IMG/VR virus record: IMGVR_UViG_3300005534_000046 | Span: 1 to 24,188 of that record | Source of the DNA: a virus | DNA length: 24,188 nt | Direction: 5' to 3' (one strand) | Shown here: one piece after another, positions 17,126 through 23,433 of the stretch | Numbering within the stretch: position 1 is the stretch's first letter | Layout of the letters: each line of letters opens with the position of its first letter | Notes under the pieces: generated by a model | Told to the model about the DNA's origin: nothing | Seen by the model: only the letters and a program-made list of their open reading frames with translations | Databases searched by the model: none | Translations under genes and position numbers: made by a program

Positions 17126-18214
17126 TCAGGGTCTTCCCATCGAGGTGTTGAACGTGGTGAGGATGGTTCGCAGTGAGGCAACTTGCGTGTTGCTCAAGCC
17201 GCCGCCAACGAACAGCGTCGCAAACGATTCCTGCGGCTGGACGTTGCTCAAGAGTTGTAAGTTCTGATTGGGCATTGAGGTGCTGTTCACGGACTGCCCT
17301 ACACCAAGACCCGCCGGCGAATAGGTGTTTATAAACGTGGAAGATGTACGGGTGCCAACGCCCATGCCGTATTCGGTCGGTTGTATGTCTATCCGTTGCG
17401 CAGCCACCAGATTGCTGTTGGAAGCATCAAACGCCAATGCCAGGTGCGTCTGCGCGGGGTTGAAATTGCTGAAATCGTAGTTGATTTGCAGGATCGCAGT
17501 TGCCGTTCCCTGAAACGCTGAGTTTCCCCAAATGTAATCGGGTATTAATTCCCCGTTGAATGGCACAGGGATGGACGATCCTTTCGAACGGTAATAACCG
17601 TAGGAAAAAGAGTTGAGGCTGAAATTAAATCCTGCTGCCGACATATTCAGCGCAATCGTGCCCGATATAGACCCACCAACTCCGTACTGGTTGATGGTCG
17701 GAGTGCCGTTCCAACTGATGGGCAGGAACAGTGGCCCCTTCAAATTCAGGCTGACACTGTTCACCGTGCCACCCACCATCGGATAGATGGCGTCCATGAC
17801 CGTCCACAGGCCGTTGCTTTTAAGGCTCTGAACCAGTGTGCAGATCGCGTTGGTCGTCGTCGTGTCCGTGATGCCCGCTGTGGACAGGAAATTATTCGCG
17901 TCAGCATCTGGACAACTGGCAGGTGGCGGTGGCGGTGGCGGTCCGCCCGGTCCAAGTCCGGCGATGATGCACCCCAGATTGACCAGCGTGGCCATCTGGA
18001 TGCCCTGTGATGCCGCGCCGTACGGCGGATACAAGCTGCACGCCAGACACCGCGCGTTGTTCACCAGCGTTTGCAGGCTGGCCTTGTCCGTGGGTTGCCC
18101 CACAAATTCCGCCGCCAGCGCGATCAACACGCTCAACTGCATCCCCGCCGGCAGGCCGCAGTCGTAACACTTGGCCGCGTTCACCAAATCCTGCGGGTCA
18201 CAGGCGATTGCCAT
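17126..18214 (-). CDS. Tail protein with two Cys modules, a Pro linker and a beta domain
   Basis: A 362-residue protein. Two Cys modules lie at about 4-42 (ACDPQDLVNAAKCYDCGLPAG, MQLSVLIALAAEF) and about 45-90 (LQTLVNNARCLACSLYPPYG, IQMATLVNLGCIIAG). A run of seven prolines follows at about 95-101, then a helical DANNFLSTAGITDTTTTNAI region with GLWTVMDAIYPMVGGT. This helical stretch and the beta domain after it resemble a widespread phage tail-surface domain (FL..AGITD...I..LV..LK..G.W..M.AIYP.VGGT) found before lectin-like folds. The start is three bases after the upstream stop. A receptor-binding or structural role is likely; the ligand is unknown. Confidence 0.75.
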   Translation of the reverse strand: MAIACDPQDLVNAAKCYDCGLPAGMQLSVLIALAAEFVGQPTDKASLQTLVNNARCLACSLYPPYGAASQGIQMATLVNLGCIIAGLGPGGPPPPPPPASCPDADANNFLSTAGITDTTTTNAICTLVQSLKSNGLWTVMDAIYPMVGGTVNSVSLNLKGPLFLPISWNGTPTINQYGVGGSISGTIALNMSAAGFNFSLNSFSYGYYRSKGSSIPVPFNGELIPDYIWGNSAFQGTATAILQINYDFSNFNPAQTHLALAFDASNSNLVAAQRIDIQPTEYGMGVGTRTSSTFINTYSPAGLGVGQSVNSTSMPNQNLQLLSNVQPQESFATLFVGGGLSNTQVASLRTILTTFNTSMGRP

Positions 18215-18217
18215 GCT

Positions 18218-18472
18218 TCAAGCGAGCGTGCTCCACGCTCCGTTCGTGTATTTCCACTGGTTGCTGCTGTCCAAATCAAACGCGATGCCCACACCCGCCG
18301 AGGGCGTGAACGTCGGCGCGGCTCCCGCATAATGGCCCTGCACCACCACGCCCAGCGTGGTGGCGATCTGGCACCACAGGTAGATCAGGACCGGGATTTT
18401 CATCCCATCCGGAATGCAGGTGTCCAGACAGGTCGCCTGGTTCGCCAGGGTTTGCGGGTCACATGCGGCCAT
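18218..18472 (-). CDS. Cys-module protein (copy D)
   Basis: An 84-residue paralogue of the gene at 16867-17124: ACDPQTLANQATCLDTCIPDG and MKIPVLIYLWCQIA match it closely, as do FTPSAG, IAFDLDSSN and WKYTNGAW at the C-terminus. The start at 18472 follows the upstream TAA by four bases. The pair flanks the two-module tail protein, which points to repeated duplication of one unit. Function unknown; a virion component is likely from position. Confidence 0.75.
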   Translation of the reverse strand: MAACDPQTLANQATCLDTCIPDGMKIPVLIYLWCQIATTLGVVVQGHYAGAAPTFTPSAGVGIAFDLDSSNQWKYTNGAWSTLA

Positions 18473-18476
18473 AGTC

Positions 18477-18788
18477 TTATTTCGCCAGCGCGTTCAACCG
18501 GCCCATCGCGCCGTCCATCGTGCCCTCGTCCTTGTCCTCGTCGCCTTCGTCCCCTTTCTTCTCGTCGGCGTCGGACGACAGGTATTGCAGTTCGCACTGG
18601 TCGTCGTAGCAATGGACCACCTTGAACGTGCAGGTCTGGCCCGGCTCCGGTTGGTGGTCGCCAAAAACATCATTGGCCACCAACGCCGTCTGGCCTTCCA
18701 TTTCCTCGCCCTTGTCCTGGTCCCCACCGTCCCCGCCGGAGGGCGCGGCGTCCGCGTTTTCGTCCGGTGGATAATAATTGTCTGCCAT
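18477..18788 (-). CDS. Small acidic protein downstream of the capsid gene
   Basis: A 103-residue protein starting MADNYYPPDENADA; AAAGG seven bases before the ATG at 18788 sets the start. It is very acidic, with a C-terminal Asp/Glu/Lys-rich stretch (DADEKKGDEGDEDKDEG) and a central beta-like part with CTFKVVHCYDDQCELQYL. I recognise no family. Small proteins here in phages are often head decoration or completion proteins, but the acidity could also suit a DNA-mimic. Both are inference. Confidence 0.7.
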   Translation of the reverse strand: MADNYYPPDENADAAPSGGDGGDQDKGEEMEGQTALVANDVFGDHQPEPGQTCTFKVVHCYDDQCELQYLSSDADEKKGDEGDEDKDEGTMDGAMGRLNALAK

Positions 18789-18814
18789 AAGTCGCCTTTG
18801 TTTTTGTGAAAGGC

Positions 18815-18842
18815 GGCGGTCGGATAACGACATACGACCGCC
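18815..18842 (-). terminator. Perfect 8-bp hairpin upstream of the acidic gene
   Basis: GGCGGTCG (18815-18822) pairs with CGACCGCC (18835-18842) around a 12-base loop. In the minus-strand transcript it is followed by only a short U stretch, so it could be an attenuator or RNA-processing site rather than a full terminator. Confidence 0.5.
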
Positions 18843-18863
18843 ACCCAGTTCGCTCGGCGGGAA

Positions 18864-18890
18864 GGCTGGCGCGTTCGTACCGCGCCAACC
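18864..18890 (-). terminator. 10-bp hairpin just after the capsid gene
   Basis: GGCTGGCGCG (18864-18873) and CGCGCCAACC (18881-18890) form a 10-bp stem (one G-U wobble) with a seven-base loop, 19 bases beyond the capsid stop. No U run follows. It may slow or partly end transcription so that capsid exceeds downstream genes, or protect the mRNA. Confidence 0.5.
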
Positions 18891-18908
18891 CCGTCCCACC
18901 TAATCAGT

Positions 18909-20297
18909 TCAGTCCACAATCGGATTGCCCGTGCAATCCACCGGATCGGACTCGTAGTTCTGCGCCGGGTAGCCGGGCGACGCGCTGCACGGAGTGATCT
19001 GGATCACGCAGGATGGCTCGCGCATGTGGAAGATCAATTCCACCAGTTCCGTGTACTGGGGCCGCACCGCCTGCTTGAAGTCGGCGATGAATTGCCCCTT
19101 GTTCCGCCGCTTGTTCTCGATGGGCTGCCCGTTGATGTCCGCGCCCAGGTTGTCCATCACGAACTGCCAGCGCCCGCCGAAATTCCGGCTGCTGAAAGGC
19201 ATCTCGGGATTGACCGGCGTGGCGTCCGCCACCAGCACCTGCAAACCTTTCCGGTGCCAGATGTACGACCAGCAATACTGCGCCAGTTGGAAGCTCGGGT
19301 TGACCAGGTCTTTCAACCCCGCCGCACCACCCGCGCCGCTGGACGGCACGTTCACATACGGCAGCACGACTTGGAAGCGTGTCAGCGCCGGGTTCGCCGG
19401 GCTGGCACCCACCAGGTTGAACCGGATTTGGAACGGGTCCACCCGCACGACATAGTTGCCGATGCTCCCGCTGAATCCGTATTTCCAGTACTTCTGGCTG
19501 GCGTCCCATTGCTCGAACCGCCAGTTGCCCGCGATGCTCGGCACCCCGCCGTAACCCTGCTGCCCGCCCAGGTGGTCGAGTTCCCAGCAGGTTTCCAGGT
19601 CCGTCACCAGTTCGATCATCGGCGGCATGTCCTTGAACGGCTGCTTGCCAAAGTAACCGACCTGCATCAGCGGTTGCACCTGCCGTTGCAGCATCTGCGG
19701 CGTCAGCTTGCTCACCGGCGCGCCGCTCGCGTCGATGTAGATTTCCTCGTCGCCCACCACGATCCAGCTATAGCTGAATGTGGACAGCGTGCTGTTCGCC
19801 AGAATCTGCGTCCCGGCGTATTGCGCCACCCGCTTGCGCAGGTAGTTGGACCAGATCGCGCTGGTCGCGGGTTTCAGGATGTCCGAGATGATCTGCCGGA
19901 ACTGCTCCCGCGCGTGCGTGATGTGCATCTCCTGGTCGAAGCACAGCAGCGGGGTCGCCCACGACTGTTCCTCAAGGAAATACACCAGCCGCGTCGCGCC
20001 CCAGGTGATGTAATGCTCCACCTTGTCGCAGGGCGTGCCCAGACAGTTGCCCGCCACCGTCGCCGTCCACGTCTTGGTCACGTTCGGCCAGACATGGTTG
20101 AAGCGGTCCAGCGTGTGCTGCACACCCGCGTAGGCTTCGAAAGTCCCCGTATCCACATGCAGAATCCAGCCGTCCTCGGGCCGGATGTCCTCCAAGATCA
20201 GCTTGTCATAGACCGGTTCCTGGTCCACGAGAAACTGCGTGTACGAACACCCGGAAAGCTTGGAGTTGCTCTGCGGGCATGGTGCCGTGTTTGCCAT
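18909..20297 (-). CDS. Putative major capsid protein
   Basis: A 462-residue protein without signal peptide. It follows the scaffold-like gene directly, the usual scaffold-to-capsid order, and is preceded by the window's longest structured non-coding stretch, as expected for a highly expressed gene. Mixed alpha/beta content and lengths near 300-500 suit a capsid of HK97 type. Recognisable parts include REQFRQIISDILKPATSAIW, AGTQILANSTLSTFSYSW, a dimer- or loop-like GGQQGYGGVPSIAGNW, and a C-terminal FHMREPSCVIQIT. Ten cysteines are spread along it. No ribosome-binding site precedes the ATG, which sits inside an 11-bp inverted repeat. I rely on order and size, so another head protein remains possible. 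Confidence 0.65.
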   Translation of the reverse strand: MANTAPCPQSNSKLSGCSYTQFLVDQEPVYDKLILEDIRPEDGWILHVDTGTFEAYAGVQHTLDRFNHVWPNVTKTWTATVAGNCLGTPCDKVEHYITWGATRLVYFLEEQSWATPLLCFDQEMHITHAREQFRQIISDILKPATSAIWSNYLRKRVAQYAGTQILANSTLSTFSYSWIVVGDEEIYIDASGAPVSKLTPQMLQRQVQPLMQVGYFGKQPFKDMPPMIELVTDLETCWELDHLGGQQGYGGVPSIAGNWRFEQWDASQKYWKYGFSGSIGNYVVRVDPFQIRFNLVGASPANPALTRFQVVLPYVNVPSSGAGGAAGLKDLVNPSFQLAQYCWSYIWHRKGLQVLVADATPVNPEMPFSSRNFGGRWQFVMDNLGADINGQPIENKRRNKGQFIADFKQAVRPQYTELVELIFHMREPSCVIQITPCSASPGYPAQNYESDPVDCTGNPIVD

Positions 20298-20374
20298 AAA
20301 AATCGTTGCTGCTGCTGCGTTAAACCGTCTGCTCCGTATGCGCCAGTGCGCGCGGAGACTTCTCGATTTTTATG
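20295..20374 (-). promoter_or_regulatory. Hairpin with the capsid start codon in its 3' arm
   Basis: CATAAAAATCG (20295-20305) and CGATTTTTATG (20364-20374) are perfect 11-bp inverted repeats, 58 bases apart. In the minus-strand RNA the 3' arm ends in the AUG of the capsid gene. Inside the loop, GCGC (20340-20343) pairs with GCGC (20348-20351) around CAGT, extended by CTCCG (20332-20336) with CGGAG (20353-20357). The layout could hide the start codon until the structure opens. Confidence 0.65.
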
Positions 20375-20663
20375 AGTGGATGATTCCTCGCGGGCCTTGC
20401 GGTCCGCCTGCCCGGCATGAACGGGCATCCTTGGCGCTCGTCCAACACGCCCGGTAGGGACGATAAAGTTATCCGACTCTCGCGGTCGGGCTGCCGATGC
20501 CCGAGTCTTGCTGGCCGAACCAGCGGCTACTGCACCACTCCACTATCCGCCCCTTTTTGTCAAGGGAATGAAATGTGGCACAAGGGTCACACTGGAAAAC
20601 CGCCATTAGTTACGTTTCTCACGTACCAGCCTTCCCGACCTCATTGCGCCACATCTGAAAGTC
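20298..20663 (-). ncRNA. Structured 366-bp intergenic region, candidate leader RNA
   Basis: No convincing protein frame lies between the scaffold-like stop and the capsid start. The minus-strand RNA can form many hairpins: 20390-20407 (stem closed by a GCAA GNRA tetraloop), 20409-20427 (6 bp), 20486-20504 (6 bp), 20510-20524 (5 bp), and 20611-20625 (5 bp). GACTC (20475-20479) can pair with GAGTC (20503-20507), competing with the 20486-20504 stem. A TTGACA (minus strand, 20563-20558) is present but no good -10 follows it. No tRNA cloverleaf or known riboswitch was recognised. Confidence 0.55.
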
Positions 20664-21971
20664 TCAGCGCGCCCGTTTCTGCAAGTCGGCGAACACCTGG
20701 TCCATCGCGTTCAGCGCCGGTGTCCCCGGCTTCCCGTTGGCATCGCCGCGTCCCGGTTCGCTGGCCTCGTATTCCTTCAATTTCGCCCGCAGTTCCTTCA
20801 CCGTCCCGCGTTCCTTGTTCAGCAGATACGCCACATGGTCAAACCACCGCATCTTGTTGTACAGCGCGGCGTGCAGCTTCGCCGTGTCCTGTGGACTGCG
20901 CGTCACCGGCTTCCCCTCCGCGTCCGTTTCCGGCGCGCCATACGCGATGTCCGCCCACTTCTGGCCGTTCTCCAAAAACTCGCGACTTTTCTGGTCGCCC
21001 TCGATGGCCTTGCTCCAGGAAAACTTTTCCTCGCCGCTCTTGATCTCCTGCTTCCACAACGCCGCGTTCTCGGCCTTGCTGCGCTTGGCCTGCTCCTGCC
21101 TCTGCGTCTCCCGCGCGGTCCCGTTCTTCCGGTATTCGTCCAATGCCTGCACCCGCGCTCCGTTCAACTCATTACAACGCTCCCGGTGATACATCACCAC
21201 CGCCGCCTTGTTGCCCCACCGTTCCGCCGCAAAATCACCCGCCGCGTCGTCGTCGCTGATGGACATGAGCGCGTCAAAATCCTCCTTCGTGCCCTGCCGC
21301 ACTTCCCCGCTGGCCGGGTCCGTCATTTTCAGGCTGGCCACCTTGTTGCGCCCGGTCTGATACGCGTTCACGAATGGCGCTTCGTATTTGTCCTTGTACT
21401 CCTGGCTCCGCTCGTAATTGTTGAACCGCTGGTCTTCTTCCAGTTCCGCCAGCCGCTTCTTCGTGTTCGCCAGTTCCTCCTGCGCCGCCTTCACTTCCGC
21501 GCTCGGCTCGCTGGACTTGGTTTCCAGTTCCTTGATCCGCGCCTGCGCCTTCGTCAATTCCGCCTTCGTGGTGTCCAGCGTCTGCCTTAGCGTGGATGCC
21601 TTCACCTTCGCCGGTTGTTCACCCGCCTGTCTCTGCGCTTCCTCGCTGGCCAGTCGCGCCTCATTTTCTTCCGCCGTTTCGCCCACCGGCTCCGCGTTGG
21701 TGTCCTGCGGTTTGGTGCCGTCCTTGGGCTTGGGCACATGCTTGTTCGGGTCGTTTGTGCCCAGTTCCACCGGCGGTCCCTTGTCCGTGTTTTCCAGGGA
21801 CGCAATCATCGCCATCGCATCGGCCATGCTGTCCGCCGGCTTGGACACCGGCTGGAAACGTCCCGCCGGATCGCGGGTCGGCTGCGGCGCTGGTGCGGCG
21901 GGCTTGTCCGCCATAGCTCCGGCAGGAGCGGCGGCGGATGCTGGGGGTGTGGCTACGGCAGGTTCGGGCAT
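20664..21971 (-). CDS. Scaffold-like coiled-coil protein
   Basis: A 435-residue protein, Ala/Pro-rich at first (residues 1-50), then disordered and acidic to about 110. A long coiled coil follows (ASTLRQTLDTTKAELTKAQA, ELETKSSEPSAEVKAAQEEL, KKRLAELEEDQRFNN), then a charged helical region and a basic end (LQKRAR). Directly upstream of the putative capsid gene, this composition is that of phage scaffolding proteins, which shape the prohead and then leave. The start at 21971 is four bases after the upstream TAA. No protease motif is seen. Good contextual support; no sequence family recognised. Confidence 0.7.
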   Translation of the reverse strand: MPEPAVATPPASAAAPAGAMADKPAAPAPQPTRDPAGRFQPVSKPADSMADAMAMIASLENTDKGPPVELGTNDPNKHVPKPKDGTKPQDTNAEPVGETAEENEARLASEEAQRQAGEQPAKVKASTLRQTLDTTKAELTKAQARIKELETKSSEPSAEVKAAQEELANTKKRLAELEEDQRFNNYERSQEYKDKYEAPFVNAYQTGRNKVASLKMTDPASGEVRQGTKEDFDALMSISDDDAAGDFAAERWGNKAAVVMYHRERCNELNGARVQALDEYRKNGTARETQRQEQAKRSKAENAALWKQEIKSGEEKFSWSKAIEGDQKSREFLENGQKWADIAYGAPETDAEGKPVTRSPQDTAKLHAALYNKMRWFDHVAYLLNKERGTVKELRAKLKEYEASEPGRGDANGKPGTPALNAMDQVFADLQKRAR

Positions 21972-21975
21972 AAGA

Positions 21976-22254
21976 TTAAAGTCGGTGTTCCAGATTGTCG
22001 CCTTCGCGGGCTTTTGGTTTCGCGGGCGCGGGGTCGGCCAGTGTCATGAGGATGTGCAGAAAACGCTTCGCGCCTTCCTTCTGCCAGTGCAACGCCGCGC
22101 TGGTGGCCAGATCGGTCGGCTTCGCCGCTTCATGCTGGCTGAATTCCCACCACGCCGCCATCACCGCTTCCCGCATGATGCGCGAGTCCACGGTGTTCAC
22201 CCAGACCTTCATCGCGTCCGGGTTGGCTCGAAAATCTGTTACCGGATTCAGCAT
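21976..22254 (-). CDS. Hypothetical 92-aa protein
   Basis: Starts MLNPVTDFRANPDA at 22254, one base after the stop of the 47-aa gene; a GTG at 22278 would overlap that gene and is less likely. It is a helical protein (EAVMAAWWEFSQHEA, ALHWQKEGAKRFLHIL) with a basic Pro/Lys-rich tail. I do not recognise it. It is followed by the scaffold-like gene after a four-base gap, so it belongs to the head module; it may be a small head-assembly factor, which is inference. Confidence 0.65.
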   Translation of the reverse strand: MLNPVTDFRANPDAMKVWVNTVDSRIMREAVMAAWWEFSQHEAAKPTDLATSAALHWQKEGAKRFLHILMTLADPAPAKPKAREGDNLEHRL

Positions 22255-22255
22255 G

Positions 22256-22399
22256 TCATTTGATGAACTTCGGGTCACGCCGCACGTTCCCCCGGTGTTT
22301 CTTCACCGGCTTGCGGTGCTTGCGACGGTTGTCGTAGATCGGCGTCTGGTTGACGAGTTGCTGGCTGAACTTGCAGCCGCTTGATTGCATTGCGCTCAT
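22256..22399 (-). CDS. 47-aa very basic small protein
   Basis: A gene too short for a usual length cut-off. The ATG at 22399 has AAGGA seven bases upstream and overlaps the GroES stop (ATGA); the TGA at 22258-22256 is one base from the next ATG. The product starts MSAMQSSGCKFSQQL and is rich in K, R and H in its second half (YDNRRKHRKPVKKHRGNVRR). The tight fit at both ends is strong evidence that it is real. Its charge suggests nucleic acid binding, for instance condensing DNA or binding RNA. No family recognised. Confidence 0.7.
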   Translation of the reverse strand: MSAMQSSGCKFSQQLVNQTPIYDNRRKHRKPVKKHRGNVRRDPKFIK

Positions 22400-22821
22400 A
22401 GATTTTCCTTCCCGCAGCCGTCCAGTTTTGGTTGTAGTTGAGCCTTGTTGTGAGGGTCACCAGAGCAACTGGACTCCGTTTCAGCCGACGCTGCGGGTCG
22501 CCGCTGTGAATTACCCTCTAAGACCGAAATTTCCTCCATCACGCACAATATCTGGTCCGCATCCAGAATCTTCCACTTCTTGTCCCCGCTCTGCACGTCC
22601 CGCGCGTGCAGCCAGTTGAACACAATCAAATCCCCCGGCTGACAGGCAATCGGCATCAGCCGCCCCGCGTAATCCATTTTGCCGGTGCCCACCGCCACCA
22701 CCCGGCCTTCACCCGGCGGGGTCTGGAACTGTTCGGGCAGATGGATGCCGCCCGTGCTTTGCCTAGGCGTTTCCACCGTCTCGATGATGATATGGTTACC
22801 GAGTGGCCGTGGTCTTTTCAT
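22396..22821 (-). CDS. groES: Phage-encoded GroES-type co-chaperonin (Cpn10)
   Basis: A 141-residue protein whose first ~97 residues follow Cpn10: MKRPRPLGNHIIIETVETPR, mobile-loop-like STGGIHLPEQ, PGEGRVVAVGTGK, then QPGDLIVFNWLHARDV, and KILDADQILCVME. GroES caps the GroEL barrel; the mobile loop with its hydrophobic GIHL binds GroEL. The last ~45 residues are an extra polar tail. T4 gp31 is a precedent: phage co-chaperonins help fold large capsid proteins with host GroEL. The gene lies four genes upstream of the capsid gene, which fits that job. The start overlaps the upstream gene by 26 bp. No GroEL gene is seen in the window. Confidence 0.9.
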   Translation of the reverse strand: MKRPRPLGNHIIIETVETPRQSTGGIHLPEQFQTPPGEGRVVAVGTGKMDYAGRLMPIACQPGDLIVFNWLHARDVQSGDKKWKILDADQILCVMEEISVLEGNSQRRPAASAETESSCSGDPHNKAQLQPKLDGCGKENL

Positions 22822-23032
22822 GCTTCTTGCGCCGTGATTTCGTGGACTTCGAAAGTTTCAGATGCGGCTTGCGCACGACCTTGAGCAAACCTTTCGCCGC
22901 TTTCACCGTCGTCGTGCGCGGGGCCAGGTCTTCCGGTCGCGGAATGCCGCGCGGGCTGCGGTGCGCCGCGTGCTGCTCGGGTGTGAATTCCTTCTGGTAT
23001 GCCGGGAGATTCGGCCAGTTCGCGTCAGGCAT
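22796..23032 (-). CDS. Small protein with basic C-terminus
   Basis: A 78-residue protein, MPDANWPNLPAYQKEFTPE at the start, then GIPRPEDLAPR, and a very basic end (LLKVVRKPHLKLSKSTKSRR). Its start overlaps the upstream stop by eight bases (ATGCCTGA) and its end overlaps the GroES start by 26 bp. I do not recognise it. The basic tail suggests binding to nucleic acid or an acidic partner. The overlap pattern supports a real, co-translated gene. Confidence 0.65.
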   Translation of the reverse strand: MPDANWPNLPAYQKEFTPEQHAAHRSPRGIPRPEDLAPRTTTVKAAKGLLKVVRKPHLKLSKSTKSRRKKHEKTTATR

Positions 23033-23393
23033 CGGTGCTGGCCTCCGGGCTTTGGCCTCCGGGCTTTGGACTTTGGACCGGTTCGGTGGCCGGCTGCGGC
23101 AGCAGCATCGTGCGTATCCACGCCGCCGCTTCGCGCAGGTGATACGCCGTGGCCACCATGTGCTCCCGCTGCACCATCGGCGGGTCCGGGGCCATCACCG
23201 CCTTGGTCGTCAGTTCCGTGGCGTCGTGCTCCAATTGTCCCGCCGTCAGTTCGAACGCGCGGAACATGATGGCCCGTTTCCGGTCCAGTTCGGTGGGACC
23301 CGTCTCCATGATGTGGTCCGTCAATTGGACCACGTTTGCACGCGCGTCTTCCGCGGTGTTGGCTTCGCCTTCCGGCGTGTCGTTATCTGCCAT
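23025..23393 (-). CDS. Hypothetical helical protein, ~122 aa
   Basis: Starts MADNDTPEGEANT at 23393; a GTG at 23405 is a weaker alternative, and neither has a strong ribosome-binding site. The middle is helical (HIMETGPTELDRKRAIMFR, AFELTAGQLEHDATELT, HLREAAAWIRTML) and the end is Pro/Ser-rich. The tail is encoded by a 14-bp tandem duplication read in two frames. I recognise no family. The gene overlaps the next by eight bases. Confidence 0.65.
   Translation of the reverse strand: MADNDTPEGEANTAEDARANVVQLTDHIMETGPTELDRKRAIMFRAFELTAGQLEHDATELTTKAVMAPDPPMVQREHMVATAYHLREAAAWIRTMLLPQPATEPVQSPKPGGQSPEASTDA
23040..23067. repeat. 14-bp tandem repeat inside the end of a gene
   Basis: GCCTCCGGGCTTTG occurs twice (23040-23053, 23054-23067). 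Because 14 is not a multiple of three, the copies encode different residues (SPKPGG and QSPEA) at the C-terminus of the 122-aa protein. Confidence 0.85.
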
Positions 23394-23433
23394 ACAAGGC
23401 ACCACTCGTTCACGCCCCGCGAAAAAGCAATAC

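Noticed and set aside
19026-20375. A 449-codon plus-strand frame over the capsid gene
   Set aside because: Low-complexity Arg/Pro/His/Val product typical of antisense shadow frames; the minus-strand protein is far more protein-like.
20198-20428. A 76-codon minus-strand frame overlapping the capsid start
   Set aside because: It overlaps the capsid N-terminus out of frame, has a random Arg/Ser/Thr-rich product and no ribosome-binding site.
20440-20570. Possible tRNA in the structured region upstream of the capsid gene
   Set aside because: There are stems and a TTCG loop, but no T-loop consensus, acceptor pairing or cloverleaf order could be built on either strand.
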